Origin: Plectosphaerella cucumerina
Lineage: Eukaryota > Ascomycota > Sordariomycetes > Glomerellales > Plectosphaerellaceae
Direction: 5' to 3'
Assembly (NCBI GenBank): GCA_020746995.1
Contig: JAGPXD010000002.1
Coordinates: forward strand, 1 to 64,000
Length of the DNA: 64,000 nt
Below, one piece after another: positions 25,444-40,202 of this stretch (within the stretch, counting starts at the first letter, position 1; each line of letters opens with the position of its first letter). The position numbers and the translations under genes were made by a program. The notes under the pieces were generated by a model. The model had not been told where the DNA came from. It was given only the letters and a program-made list of their open reading frames with translations, and did not search any database.

Positions 25444-28400
25444 GGTGTGAGGATCGTTGTGGGTGGGGAGAGATGGTAACTTGAAAAGAAGGCGAGTGGC
25501 GAGATGGGGCGGGTGGGTAGAATATAAATGTTCCCAAGGGGACTGAACCCTCCGGACCGCTGGGTTGGTAAGGCCCAAGAGGGCCAACCCGGCCAGGGAA
25601 AGGGTGAGGTACCTGCGCCAGACGACATCGCATTTGGGTACAAGGTTACGTAGGATGGAGTCATCCAGACGATGACCACAACCATCCATACCTGCCTACC
25701 TTAACGCCGAGCTAGCAGAGCGGAGCAGCCGCGATCCACACCACATCAAGCGTCGGGTTCCAAAGTGGGTCGATCGTAATGGGGTGTTAGTGTGGTGTGG
25801 TGCACCGTCGGGGGCCCTGCAGGGGTGGCCCGTGGGTGGGCAGAGGGGGTGTGATGTGGCTTCGGCCGGGCGAGGGGGGCATTGGCAAGGGACCAGAGAA
25901 GATCTTTCCGGACTGGGGACCTGTCGGCCAACCCCCAGCACAGCAGCAGGGCAGGGCAGGGCAGGGCAGTACGAGCTGCTGCAACAAACCAAACCACCAT
26001 CCAGACTCGCATCCCGGCCCGGTCTCTACAGCACAACGTGCAGCCAACCTCAACCAGCCTGTCTTGCCTACTTCAGGTGAAAGACGGGAGCCAAGTTTTG
26101 CCCAGATCCGGCAGGCGATTGGTACATCACCGAACGTTTGTCCGAGAGGCCTCTCCCACAACAGGTACCTTAGAAATCCATCATGACACAGAGTCACAAG
26201 ACTCGGCCGCCTGGGAGACCTCCCGGAGAAGACCCGGAGAAGAAGACAAGTGAGCCTAGGCAGCTTTATTTCCGACACGCTGGTCCTGGTGACTAAGCAG
26301 TCTCGAGCATTGGAGGCTGTTCTGGTATCTTCATCCAGCACCGCATGCATCGGCTTCATCACTCGTCCGTCTCCGACTTGCCGGCTTTACTCGGGGTTCA
26401 ACCCTCGGCTGTGCATTATAAAGCCAGAAGATTCTCTCATGAAAAACCTGATGGACCACCCCCGATTTGGAGTTTATGACTGACAGCTGACTGTTCTCAT
26501 CAACATGCCCTTTCCAGCCAACAAAGCAACGTAGAATGACGTCGAATGTCTTGGCGGAACGTCCATGTTTGGGTTTGTGGACCCACTGCGGTACAGGCCC
26601 TCCTCCCTCCGTGTAAAACTCGGCACAGCCGGGGCAGCCCTCCTGCAGATCACCCACCACCAGGCTCAAGTAGCCTGTAGGTGAGTCCTGCAGCGCTGTC
26701 ACTCTGGGGCCTTCCCCGGCCTGGCCCGCCAAAGTAGGTATTCGTAGCGTCCCGACCTCCGCGGACGCCGTCCAGCATTCCCGCATGTACCCGGCCCTGT
26801 CGTGCTGGACCCCCAGCCGGGCCAGGGTCCTGTAGCCGATGCCACACCACACTGCGCCGACGGTGCGACACCATGTGGCGGACGTACATGTACGGCTCGC
26901 TTCGGTTGTCACGGCCTGACCCAAAGGCCAAAAACTGCCGCAAACATGTACTCGGTACATTGCATAGGCGCCTCTTTTGGACGGGCGCCGATGGCCGACC
27001 CTGAATGCCGGGCTACCTCCCACCACGATGGGTGGCCGCCATTGAAAATTTTCACCACCTGCAGCCCAAGCCACGCGACCTCCAACGGCCGGCCGGCCAC
27101 GCCGCCAACTCCGACAGCAACGGCCTGGAACTTCGGCATTGCGCCGATATCCCGCCGTCTCCGGGGGTGGGGGGTTGTTATTCCACCAAGCGGTTTCAAT
27201 ATTCCCGGTCGGACCGTCTTTAGTTGAATAGGTTTGATGGGATTCCCTACCCCGATCAACGCCTGAGATGGAAGATGCACATCTGCCCGGGTCCAACTCG
27301 ACAATAGCATGTCCGCTCGTTTACACGACCCTGCCGTAGACGAAACACACGAGTCCGGCGACCCTTCGGCGTACGAGTCACATGGTCAGGTGGCTTTGGG
27401 TGCGCCAGGCCTGGCCATTCCTCAGAGACGTGAATGCTGCCTCTCCGATGGGTATTTTTTACGTTCAGGTGACCTGGCGAACACGCAAGCAGTCATCGTC
27501 ACCTCGCCCCCTCTGTCTTGTCCTTCTGAGCCTCGCCGAGGTCCAGGCATCACTTTGCGGATGGATGAGCCATACTACGTTACTCGTCAAGGCCGAGCCT
27601 CCCTCGCGTGTGGCTGAGCCTCCGAATGCGGCCCATCTTGGTTTTTATTATTTCGCCGTCCCGCGCAAGCCGTGCTACGAATATGTTCAGTCTTCGCTGC
27701 GAGTGCGAGGTGCCCCTACTTTTAGAACCGGGTGTCAGGACCGGATGCTAAAATGCTGGTGATTCTTCAACCGAGGCAGACTCCCGGCCAGTGATGTGGC
27801 TGCCGGCCGGAAACACCGGACCCGCTTCTTCTGTGTTTCGGCAACCCTACTAAGGTACTCGTAGCATGTACCCTCTGGGCGTGATCTGCAGACTCGGTAC
27901 TTCCGCCACATCGGCTGCATGAAGCCGTCAGCCACAGCCACTGTGGCACTCTACGATCGGCGTCCCCGGTCAGACAGCAACGCCGCCAGGAGCCGGCCGC
28001 CGGTTCAGCCTCCGTCCCGGCAATCGCCATTGAATATTGCACACGGAGTGGTTGTGTCGGCGGCCCCCGATATATACTTGACGGTTGCATCTGAATGCCG
28101 TCGAGTATGTGCTGACCATCCAGCGTAGAATGGCAAATATGTCTAACTAAGGTATTGTGTGATGTATTTGTCGTTTGTTTTGATGTTTCAATTTATCGTC
28201 AGCCGTGCAAGTAATATATTTCTGCCTGGCCTTGCAAAATGATGCTCGGTGCAATCGTACCATTCAAACGGGTGTATCTTCTTTTTCATCCGGTACACGC
28301 ACCTTCACGTCTGTGAGTACAGCTTTGTCTGCTGTCATCCTTCCGCTTGCAGGGCTGGCCGAGGTGCTGGTTGGTATTTCCGACTTCACTTGTACCTGCC

Positions 28401-29707
28401 ACATTCGAAGCGGCCGAGGACCTAACCTCCGCGATATAAATAGTACATAATACAAGTCATTCCTGAGGTAATACGATATCCTTTCGACAACATGACGGTC
28501 TGCATGGTGGAAAACTTTCGACATGATTACGCCCGTGGCGGAAGATGAAGCTTGAACCAACCATGCTGGCCACCACGCGCAACATGCACAAATGCCCGAG
28601 GATATATACCACCAGTTCTACAACCCGCATACACTGGTATCCTCAGTTTATGCCTGTGTTGTCGGAAGCCCAGGCGTCCATCACGACAGCGACGCCAGGC
28701 GTCAGTGTGTCCGGTAGTAAACTGATCGAAATTGAAAGAGGCGCATCTCCAGGCAGGATGCGCCATCGCAAGCTATCACTGCCTCTAATACCACGTGTCA
28801 GTGGGAAGATATGAAGGTCTCGCTCACATCCCGTACAAAAATCGACTGCAACAACCCGATGTGGGCTAGACGGATTTCGTAGAACTGCGTCGATTATCAT
28901 TCATGCGTGGTTCCTCGCCAGCCACAAGGCATTCAGATAACTCGAATCAGAGTACGCGGTCAACAACAGCATTGCTGCCACGATAGTATCATTAGACCAC
29001 ACCCTGTGCATTTTCCCTCGAAGCCTTTGGCCCATAGCTAAATAAAGCCCAAGCACCTATGAGCTCTGCCAGCCTGACCACCAGGAATCATCCCGGCCGA
29101 CTACCCAAAACAACACCCCACCGGACGGGCGCCACGAAAAACAGTCCACATGCGTCAGCCACACATCCAGGGCATATCCTTCCTGTTCCTGAACGACCAG
29201 CAGGGCCCTCGGCTGACTGGCTTGATATGGCTGTCTGTTCGCAAGCAAGTCCAAGAGCGACATGTACTTAGCACGCACCGCGAAGCGACCGAGGACGCAG
29301 GTGCCGAAGGAGACAAACAGGACAAGCTGCTGAAGAGCGACCACGACCAGAGGCATTTTCAGCGCAACACATGGCTGGTTGGAGCAGAACCAAACCCACG
29401 ACGCGAGATCACGCCAGCAAGGGAACACGCCAACCACAAAGCAAGAGTCACACCGACGCAGAGCACGAGAGATGTCAGTGAGGGTATATTCAACCTCGAG
29501 TCCAACCCCATGATAACCCATCCTTTCCCGTATGGTACAGTAGAACACCAAAGCCAGCCAGTCCCATAGTCATTCATTGTCACAAGAACACCTGGCCCAC
29601 ACCGTGGAGGCTGGCCAAATACCACCTCCCGCGACGCGCGCCATTACCAAACGCGTCATGAACCCAAAAGCAATTCGTGAAAACATGCCAGCAAGACCAG
29701 AAAGCAC
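25444..29707. other. Gene-poor 4.3-kb intergenic region
   Basis: Normal GC content, not RIP-mutated, but no convincing gene on either strand. Stop-free frames exist (for example 26,331-27,296 minus and 29,057-29,551 minus) but lack recognisable domains, clear initiation and consistent codon bias. The part next to 25,443 is probably a long promoter/leader of the C2H2 factor. The part at about 29,050-29,700 follows the H4 stop codon and may be its 3' region. A non-coding RNA cannot be excluded. Confidence 0.45.
25941..25969. repeat. Short (GGGCA)n tandem repeat
   Basis: CAGCAG followed by four units of GGGCA upstream of the C2H2 factor gene. Confidence 0.85.
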
Positions 29708-30140
<433 letters not shown>

Positions 30141-31212
30141 CTTGTTGAAGTGGTTGGGATGGGAAGTAGTTGAGTGTTTTTGGGTGTCTGGTAGACGAGG
30201 TGTGGCACTTTGATAATGGTGGGCACGAAACGGGGATGTGAAGGCGATGATTAGTGGGCAGAATCAGAGTGGCAGATGGTTCATGATTTATATCAGAAGC
30301 GTGACGCGCCGCGATCAGCCGGTCAGACACAAGAGTGTTTGCGACGCGGTTCCTCAACTGGGCCTAGCACTGTCCACGTCCCCGCTGTGTCTGGAGGGGC
30401 AAGGCCCAAGGCGTGTCGTGGGCGCGGTGATTTGGACGCGTCGGCCCTGGAGTGGACCGGGCTCGCCCCACCCTGGCACACTCCACGCGAAAAATCAAAA
30501 CAACCGTGACCTGACATGGGCTGCCCCGACGTTGGTGTCGAACGTGGACGAATTTTCATTGGCTCAAAAGTCGACAACCAGATGCAGACACGACAGACAG
30601 CCAGGCAGCTCCCCCCGGCAGCATGGGCATCAGGACCGTTGGACTATCGAAGACAGCACAGATTGCATAGGAGCCATAAACCAGTCAAGAAATCCACGGT
30701 TTAAGTCACGGAGAAGCAGTTGGCAAGGAAGGGAATTTTGCGGCCAACGGAAAACCCCCAACAGCCACCTGCAAGATGGCTGTTCAACATCAAACGCCAT
30801 CATCCATTGTCGATGACTGTGCTTGTACTCGTGGTGTGTCCAATGCTGCATGGCAATGAGGCGGAGGCGGGGCTCAAAGGCGGCTCAAAGGCGCATATGG
30901 AAAGTGAAGGAGCCAATCAAAAATCAGTCCCCGAGGAAGGGGCGACAGGGGCCGAATCACTTGGCCCTTGCACCTGTAACGCGATTCCGGGAAAGGCACC
31001 AGAGACCCCACTTTTTAACACCGAAATCAGCCAGATCACTCCTGCCTGCCTGTTCCCACGCTTTCCTTATTTATTCCCCTCACCTCCGCTCCTCCAACCA
31101 ACTTTCCCTCCTCCATCTCACAACCCACAAGCCTCCACTCACAACAACCATCACTCACCACCACCACTATCCATCTCCCATCCTCAACCCGTCTACTCGC
31201 AAAAGTATCACA
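30141..31212. promoter_or_regulatory. Bidirectional H4/H3 promoter
   Basis: This 1,072-bp spacer between the two start codons must carry the control elements for both histones. CCAAT boxes are visible at 30,913-30,917 (plus strand) and 30,558-30,562 (minus strand). An AT-rich stretch (TTTATATCAG, about 30,286) lies upstream of H4, and TTATTTATTCCCC (about 31,065) about 150 bp upstream of the H3 ATG, followed by a C/T-rich leader typical of highly expressed fungal genes. Cell-cycle control is expected from the family but no specific site is proven. Confidence 0.7.
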
Positions 31213-32363
<1,151 letters not shown>

Positions 32364-33788
32364 TCATATGCCCTTTGCAATCGTCCAGAAGTTCTCGGTT
32401 TTAGACCGAGACAAAAAGTCTTTGGCCTCGGATTCAAGCTCGCAGACCTTGCTGCCCCATTTGCGAAAAGCTCGCGTCTTCTCCTCGCCCTCGAAAACCA
32501 GTTGACATGTGTTCGCCGACATGTCTTTTAGGTTCCCTTGCTCGTTCTCGGCCGAGAGCCAGTCTCGGACCACCAGATCCCGCCCAGCGCGGTCGCGGGA
32601 CGGCACATTCTCGGTCCAGTCGATGCGGTTCAGCATGAGCTGCTTGTACTTGCGAATACTGTGCTCTCCACCTTCTGCAATGACCAGGTTGAATTGCGGG
32701 TGCAGAATGGAGACACCGGTGAGGCCGTGTTGCTCGGCGTTCTTGCTGAGCTTGAAACGATGCTGGCCGTTGGCAAGGCTCTTGATCTTGAAAACAACCA
32801 TGTGGATGCCTTTCTCGGCATCTTTTTGTTGGTTGGCGGCTAGTTTCTCATGTTTGTCCTCCTTGCTGAGCTTCCTCTCTTCGTTTGATTGGAAATGCTT
32901 CTCTTGCCGCTCCGCGATCTGTCGGTTGACCATGGCCTCGACGGCAGTTGGGTCTTTCACAGCGGCCTCTGCGTAGACTCGCATCATGTTGCTCTTCTTC
33001 ACCTTGGGAGGCGGAGCTGGTACCAGACCTAGACGGATCTTGGCCTGCTGTTCCTTGAGTTCTGCCATTCTCCTTTGTCTGCGCAGTTTCGCTTGCTCCT
33101 TGGAAGTCAGGTACATCGGCTTGGCTACCGGTGCTTTGCGGTCCTGCGGGGGCTCGAGTGCAACGGGATGCTGGACGAACTCGGTGATGATGCTGTCGGC
33201 GGTGGTGATCTTGTGGCGAAGTGCATCGGAGAGCTGGTCGTAGGTCCCGTCAAGGAGGCCCTCATCCCACCACTCAATCAGAGGAGGCGCTTCCACGACC
33301 AAGTTCTTCTCCAGGTCCAGCTCTTGGTCAATGCCCGCCTTTCTTGTCTGTGCCGCGATCCTCCTCTTCATCGCCTCGAGGGCGGCCTGCCGTCGCAGGG
33401 CATTGCCTTGCTGGATGTATTTGCCCTTCTGGTTGAAGACGAGCTGGCGAGACTGTCGCTGCTTGCTGCTGGCAGATTGAGTGGCCTGCTCATCGAAGTA
33501 GGGATTGCTCTGGGGTTTTCCAGTCGCGAAAGGGGCCCGGGAAGGATCGGCATGGTTTCGCGAGCTCGATGATTTGTTTGTTTGGCTTGGTGGTTTCCAG
33601 GTCCCAAGATCCTCGAGCGCTGGGTGCAAGCCGACATTGAGACCTCCCTTTGCTTTGCTTCCTCCGACAGCGGCAGCTACTCTTGACTTGAGCGCGGCCA
33701 GCTTGTCTGCGGCCGACTCCGGTTTCTGGATACGCGAGGAGGCATCGTGGCGAGGCGCAAGACCTGGTGCCTGGCCCCGTCGGTCCAT
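32364..33788 (-). CDS. PRP3: U4/U6 snRNP protein Prp3
   Basis: Nuclear splicing factor that binds U4/U6 snRNA within the tri-snRNP. A single exon of 474 residues, normal for filamentous fungi. The N-terminus is charged and low-complexity (Lys/Ala helix from about residue 15). The conserved PRP3 region spans about 150-330 and includes KEQAKLRRQRRMAELKEQQ and IRLGLVPAPPPKVK. The C-terminal ferredoxin-like domain covers about 335-474, with VSILHPQFNLVIAEGG and IDWTEN. The chosen ATG (33788) begins MDRRGQAPG; the frame stays open upstream to 34,256 but that extension is unlike the family and overlaps the RPA190 promoter, so it is taken as leader. Confidence 0.94.
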   Translation of the reverse strand: MDRRGQAPGLAPRHDASSRIQKPESAADKLAALKSRVAAAVGGSKAKGGLNVGLHPALEDLGTWKPPSQTNKSSSSRNHADPSRAPFATGKPQSNPYFDEQATQSASSKQRQSRQLVFNQKGKYIQQGNALRRQAALEAMKRRIAAQTRKAGIDQELDLEKNLVVEAPPLIEWWDEGLLDGTYDQLSDALRHKITTADSIITEFVQHPVALEPPQDRKAPVAKPMYLTSKEQAKLRRQRRMAELKEQQAKIRLGLVPAPPPKVKKSNMMRVYAEAAVKDPTAVEAMVNRQIAERQEKHFQSNEERKLSKEDKHEKLAANQQKDAEKGIHMVVFKIKSLANGQHRFKLSKNAEQHGLTGVSILHPQFNLVIAEGGEHSIRKYKQLMLNRIDWTENVPSRDRAGRDLVVRDWLSAENEQGNLKDMSANTCQLVFEGEEKTRAFRKWGSKVCELESEAKDFLSRSKTENFWTIAKGI

Positions 33789-34282
33789 GTCTCCGAAGAA
33801 GAAAGATGTCGGGGAAGCAAGCGTTGGAGAAGCCTGAGTGAAGCTGTGTATGTGTGATTTGAGGACGTCGCGTTGATGAGTGTTGGATCTGGGATGAGAG
33901 GTGCGATCAGATGCAAGCGAGAGAGCGACAGGCAGAAAAGGCTTGGGTACTCCAATGGCCCAGCTGAAGTCCAAGGCGGAGCTTCGGTCGACAGTGCAAA
34001 TACAGTAGGGAAATCCACCGCCCGTGAACTCGGTAGGCCTAGGTGCCAGGCACTGCAGGCAAGCACCGATACCCCACCTCAACTGGGGACTAGCCAAAAG
34101 CGTGCCTGGCGAGCACTTTCTGCCGTCTGACACCGCAAAAAAAAAGATCCCGTCGACCACCCTGCGGCAGGCGCCTTCACATCTGCCCAAGAAAATCACG
34201 ATCCCCTCCACCGGCCGATGCCAATTGCCGGATACTCGATTCTGACATGCACCCATGAGATGATCTTATTCCTCCAGTCGCC
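33789..34282. promoter_or_regulatory. Divergent promoter between PRP3 and RPA190
   Basis: The two start codons are 494 bp apart on opposite strands, so this spacer serves both genes. A poly-A run (GCAAAAAAAAAGATC, about 34,136-34,147) lies inside it. No specific factor site is claimed. Confidence 0.6.
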
Positions 34283-37200
34283 ATGAACATCTCACAACCC
34301 GTCTCCTCCGCCATTGAGACGGTGGAGTTCACCTTCCTCACTGAGCCGGAGATCAAGGCCATCTCCGTGAAGCGCATCGAGAATGCCAACACCTTCGATA
34401 CCCTGACCAACCCAGTACCGGGCGGTCTCTACGATCTCTGCCTCGGAGCATTGGGGGATAGACCGTAAGTGCCTGTGCATCTACTGTCGATTGCGATGCG
34501 AGACGCTGACGTGTGGCTGGCGGTAGCTGCGCAACATGCAATCTGAATCAATCCTCCTGCCCGGGTCACCCGGGTCACATCGAGCTGCCCGTTCCAGTGT
34601 ACCACCCGACTTTTATGGACCAAGTCCTTCGCCTACTTCGAGCGCAATGTGTGTTCTGCCACGGGTTCCGCATGCGCCAGACAGACATTCACGCATACAC
34701 CTGCAAGTTGCGACTCCTCCAACATGGCCTTCTCGATGCCGCCCATCGAATCGACGCTATTGGGGAAGATTTCTGCGGCTACAAAGTCGAAGGCATCGAC
34801 TCGGACAGCGAGGCAGATGAAGAGGGCACCGACAATCTCACAAGGAAAAGGGAGGCCTTTGTGCGACGCCACCTGGCGTCGAGTAAGATCGGACTCGTCG
34901 ACATGCGCAAGGGAAAACACGAAGGTGCGCTGGAGCTGAGGCGCATTCTCATCAAGGACTTCATGGCCGCCATCAGCAAAGCCAAGAAGTGCGATGCATG
35001 CGGTGGCGTCTCTCCAGGATTCAGGAAAGACGGCTTCGTCAAGATCTTTGAGAAACCTCTGTCCGACCGGGAACTCGCGAAGATGGCGCAAAAGAACCTG
35101 AAGGCCAAAGATGCCATGGCCATGGTCACCGCAGCCAAGCCAAAGGCTGACGGATACAACTCGGACGAGGGCATTGCCGATGTCGAATCATCCTCGGACG
35201 TCGAGCGAGGCAACGGCGCGACTTCGTCAGACAACGAAGCAGAGTCTGCCGACGACAACGACGCCCCGCCCGTTGACGCCAAACCGGCATCTCGGCAGCG
35301 CTACATCAGCGCCATGGAAGTGCGGAAACGCCTCATGATGTTGTTCGAGAAAGAACAAGACGTCCTCTCACTGGTCTACAACTCCAAGCCTCTCAAACGC
35401 AAGGCCGGGGCGACCACGGCAGATATGTTCTTCCTGAAGACCGTCATGGTTCCCCCGAACCGCTTCCGCCCAGAGGCGCGCACAGGTGATGCGCAGGTCA
35501 CGGAGGCGCAGCAAAACAACCTCTACAAGAACATCCTCCAAGCTTGCGAACAGATTGCTAGGATTCACCAGGAAATCGGAAGCGTCGAAGGACGTCGGCG
35601 CACCATGACCGACATGCACAACGCTTGGTCCGACTTGCAGAACGCTGTCAACTCGCTCATCGACAAGGACAAGAACCCGATCATCGGTGCTGCTGCGAAG
35701 CGCAATGAAGAGGGTATCAAGCAGAAGCTGGAGAAGAAGGAGGGTCTCTTCCGCAAGAACATGATGGGAAAGCGCGTCAACTTTGCTGCACGCAGTGTCA
35801 TCTCGCCCGATCCCAACATTGAAACCAACGAGGTTGGAGTGCCGCCCGTCTTTGCTCGCAAGCTCACCTACCCCGAGCCAGTCACCAGCCACAACTTCAG
35901 GGACCTCCAGCAGGCCGTCATCAACGGCGTCGACAAGTGGCCCGGCGCAGCTGCGATCGAGTCGGAGAATGGGCAGATCACCAACCTGCGCGGCAAATCG
36001 GCCGACGAGCGCGTGTCGTTGGCCAACCAGCTGCTTGCGCCCTCAGATGGAAACACCGGCGGCGTCAAGAACAAGAAGGTGTACAGGCATCTCACAAATG
36101 GCGACGTAGTCATCATGAACCGACAGCCCACCCTCCACAAGCCTTCCATGATGGGTCACCGCGTCCGCGTGCTGCCTGGAGAGAAGACGATTCGACTGCA
36201 CTACACCAACTGCAACAGTTACAACGCCGACTTCGACGGTGACGAGATGAACATGCATTTCCCGCAAAACGAGGTTGCCAGGGCCGAGGCTCTCCAGATC
36301 GCCGACACCGACCACCAGTACATTTCCGGCACCGCTGGCAAGCCGTTGCGTGGCTTGATTCAGGACCATCTTTCCGTCTCCGTGGCGCTCTGCAACCGCG
36401 ACACCTTCTTCAGCAAAAGCGACTACCAGCAGCTCATCTATGCAGCGCTTCGTCCCGAGAGCGGGCACATCTACGGCGAGAGGATCGAGCTCGTCCCCCC
36501 CGCGATCATCAAGCCGGCGCACCGATGGACAGGCAAGCAGGTTGTGACGACCATCCTGAAGAATATCAAGCCGCCCAATGGCGAGGGCGTGTGGATGAGT
36601 GGCAAGTCTCAGGTGCCTGCCGATCGTTGGGCGCCAAACTCCGAGGAGGGCACGGTGCTCTTCCAGGATGGCCAGTTCATTCACGGAATTCTGGACAAGG
36701 CACACCTGGGCCCCAGTTCTGGCGGCTTGGTCCATGCTATTCATGAAGTCTATGGCCCGGCTGTCGCAGGAAAACTCCTCAGCAGCCTGGGAAGGCTTCT
36801 CACTCGATACCTCAGCATGCGAGCTTTCACTTGCGGCATGGACGATCTCAAGCTCACGCCGGATGGCGAGGCGACACGCAAGGAGACCTTGAAGGCCGCC
36901 GACGAGATTGGTCTTCAAGTCGCTGCCAAGTACGTCTCCCTCGAGGATGGCCAACTCACGAGCACCACCCCCGAGCTCCTCATGCGGCTGGAGGAGGTCG
37001 TTCGGGACGATAGCAAGCAGGAGGGGCTGGACATGCTCATGAATGCCCGGAGTGGCGAGCTTTCCACTGCCATCACCAAGGCCTGTCTTCCGAGTGGCCT
37101 CGTGAAACATTTCCCCAAGAACCAGATGCAGGCCATGACTATTTCGGGAGCCAAGGGTGGCGCGGTCAACGCCAACCTCATCTCATGCAACCTTGGCCAG

Positions 37201-39381
37201 CAGGTCTTGGAGGGTCGCAGGGTACCGATCATGGTCAGCGGCAAGTCCTTGCCTTGCTTCAAGCCGTTCGACTCGAGCGTTCGGGCCGGAGGCTACATTG
37301 TCAACAGATTCTTGACTGGCATCCGTCCTCAGGAGTACTACTTCCACCACATGGCAGGACGTGAGGGACTCATCGACACGGCCGTCAAGACTTCCAGGTC
37401 TGGATATCTTCAGCGCTGCATCATCAAGGGCATGGAAGGCCTTACAGTATCTTATGACTCGACAGTCCGAGACGCCGACGGCACACTGATCCAGTTCCTG
37501 TATGGTGAGGACGGTCTTGATGTGACGAAGCAGAAATACCTCCACGACTTCAGCTTCGTGCTTCGCAACATTGGCTCCGAGTCAGCTCAACTCAACTTCA
37601 GTGCCGGCTTCAAGGACATGTTTGCCGGCGACAAGAAGGAGATTCTCCGCCACATGAAGAAGGCGATCAAGCACCAAGCAAGCGCAAGTGATCCCGTCAA
37701 CTCGCTGGTCAACCCCGCCAAGGTCGCGTTTGCAACGTCGGAGAAGTTCTTCGGAGAGATGACAAAATACCTCGAGAGCAACAAGGACGGACTCATCCGC
37801 GACAAGGGAGATTCCGGCAGCAGCTCGTTCCTTGTTCCCAGCGTCAGCAGAAAGACTGCAGAGCTTGTCTTGGCTGCCAAGTACATGCGCTCCTTCGTCG
37901 AGCCCGGCGAGGGTGTCGGCATCGTCGCTGGTCAGAGTATTGGCGAGCCTTCGACCCAGATGACCCTGAACACCTTCCATTTGGCCGGTCACTCTGCCAA
38001 GAACGTCACGCTCGGTATCCCCCGTCTTAGAGAAATCTTGATGACAGCGAGTCGCACCATCTCGACCCCCTCCATGACGCTGTTCCCCAACGAGGAGTTG
38101 GCCGTGGCCGAGTCGGAACTCTTCAACAAGTCCATCAGCCGACTGCCTCTGGCGGACGTTCTGGACTCTGCCAAGGTCGTAGAGAGGGCCGGCAAGGGCA
38201 AGGATGGCGCCCTGCGCAAGTACTACGACATCCGGCTGACCTTCTTCCCCTCGGAAGAGTACACCAAGGCATACGCCATTGAGACGGCAGATGTTCTGAA
38301 TGCGGTAGAGAGGAAGTTCTTGGATCATCTCATCAAGCTCATGGTGCGGGAGATTCGCAAGAAGAAGCAGGGAAGTGCGGCAACCCCCACCGTCGGCAAA
38401 TCATCGGGCACCGTTGAGATGGAGCGCCCCACGACAGCAGCGGCACAGGCCGGCGGCGATGACGAGGACGAAGACGACGATGGCGGCGACAACGATGCCA
38501 CCAATGCCAAACAACGAGGCAACCGGTCCGAGGCTGTGTCGTATGGGCCGAACGATGAGGATGACGATGCGGTGCAGAGACAGATGGCTCGCGAGGCATC
38601 ACCGGACGAGGACGAGGCCGCTGCAGACATGGACGACGACACGGCAGCTGATGTGCACGTCGAGGATGCTGAGCGCGCCGAGCGTGTCAAGCAAAGACAT
38701 GGGCATGTCACCAGCTTCAAGAGCGACCAAGCCACTGGTGGGTGGTGCGAGTTCACTCTCGAGTTTGACGCGGATACTCCCAAGCTTCTCATGCTCAACA
38801 TCGTCCAGGCCGCAGTCCGGAAGACTGTGGTGCAGGAGATCCCGGGCGTGGGTGCTTGCATCCTCGTTCACGACCACAAGCTCAAGGACCCTGTCACCGG
38901 CGAAGAGCTCAACGTGTCCGCGATCCACACCTCGGGCGCAAACATCAAGCACATGCAGCGGTATGGCGATTACATCAACCCCAACAAGATCCAGACCAAC
39001 GACATCGCGGCGCTCCTGGACGTCTACGGAGTGGAGGCTTGCCGGAGCAACATCGTGCAGGAGCTTGGCAACGTCTTCGGCGGTCACGGCATTTCCGTCG
39101 ACAATCGCCATCTCAACCTCATCGCCGATTACATGACACGGAACGGTGGCTACACGCCATTCAACCGCTCCGGTCTGACGGGCAACATCAGTCCCTTTAC
39201 GAAGATGAGCTTCGAGACCACGCTCTCGTTCTTGAAGGATGCCACCCTCGATGGAGACTGGGATGACCTCGCCACGCCGAGTGGGCGCCTCGTCATGGGT
39301 CGTCTTGGCCGGGTCGGCACAGGCGCGTTCGACGTGTTGACCAAGCTCCCGACGCGGCACATGGTTTCCGAGGCTGATTAG
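34283..39381 (+). CDS. RPA190: RNA polymerase I largest subunit
   Basis: Catalytic subunit of nucleolar RNA polymerase I, which makes pre-rRNA. Exons 34283-34464 and 34527-39381 (62-bp intron GTAAGT...CGGTAG) give 1678 residues. An N-terminal zinc site (CATCNLNQSSCPGHPGH) starts at about residue 63, directly after the intron. The metal-binding catalytic loop NADFDGDEMNMHFP is at about 627. GKRVNFAARSVISPDP and the trigger-loop block GLIDTAVKTSRSGYLQR are intact. A Pol I-specific acidic insert lies at about 1370-1445 (runs of DDEDEDDD). The C-terminal jaw block GISVDNRHLNLIADYMT is present. The Pol I assignment over Pol II/III rests on the acidic insert and on the absence of a heptad CTD. Confidence 0.97.
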
Positions 39382-40202
39382 GTCTGGTTCTTGCATGTAT
39401 GGAGCGAGCAATTGGCTCTGGCGAGCGTGAGGGGCCCAGATGGTCCGATTCTCTATGGCGTTGCGTCTGTTTATGGGTAATTTTGCAGGAGACAAAGAAG
39501 TGTGTTTGTGTCATGTAGATATTAGTAAATGCAATGTTCCACGCAGACCAGCCGGCTTTTTGCTTCGTTTTCGTATACCGCTCTGTAGTCATGTGTGAGA
39601 AGTGGTCGAGGGGCCGCGGGCGTCGGACACTGCAGTCGATCAGGGGACGGAGAGCCAATCCTCTTGATTTGCCCAGAAGTTTCATGCATGGCGTGCGTTG
39701 CCATTTTCGAACGCCCGTCGGTTGCCCGTCGGTTGGGACTGGAACTTGAAGTGTCATGCAGCCCGAAAGCCCGGACGCCCGCGGCCTCCAGAATGCCATG
39801 CCCCGCCAGCCGGGCCCTAGCCCGATTTGCGGATGGACTGGAAGGCCAGGGGGAGCCTATTCCTTGCTGTGATTGGCCCCAGTCCCGTGACATGGTAAGT
39901 GAGAGAACCAAATCTGACCTCCTGTCTCCAGCTTCACCTCCAGTGTGCCAGCCCCTTCACCTTCACATCCCTGCACCTGTCCTGGCCGTTGGCGCTACGA
40001 ACATAGATACCTGGCAGTCAGTCGATGGGTGCTTTTGCGACCAGGGTGCTCTTCCGGGGGGCCACGGCTCTGCTGAACCGACTGTTCCCTGCCACTCATC
40101 TTTGTTTTTCACCGTACCGAGCATCCTATACGCGTGTCAAGATTCCGCCTTGCTGGCCGTCTGACTACCGCAACATTTGTGCTTCTCACATGGAGTACAT
40201 GA
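39382..40202. other. Convergent intergenic region, RPA190 / C2H2 factor
   Basis: About 820 bp with the 3' regions of two convergent genes. Nothing else is supported; a frame open at 39,595-40,164 has no recognisable features. Confidence 0.5.

Noticed and set aside
26387..26403. GGGGTTCAACCCT, resembling a tRNA B box
   Set aside because: No A box, acceptor stem or cloverleaf can be drawn around it.
26331..27296. Minus-strand open frame of 321 codons
   Set aside because: It starts with TTG not ATG, translation is low-complexity Gly/Arg/Trp-rich with no domain, and third-position bias is inconsistent. Probably a chance frame in GC-rich DNA.
29057..29551. Minus-strand frame of 164 codons after histone H4, with a hydrophobic centre
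   Set aside because: No family resemblance, non-ATG start, overlapped by a plus-strand frame of similar length. It could be a small membrane protein but evidence is too thin.
33789..34256. 156-codon N-terminal extension of PRP3
   Set aside because: Not conserved in style with Prp3 and would run almost into the divergent RPA190 start; treated as leader.
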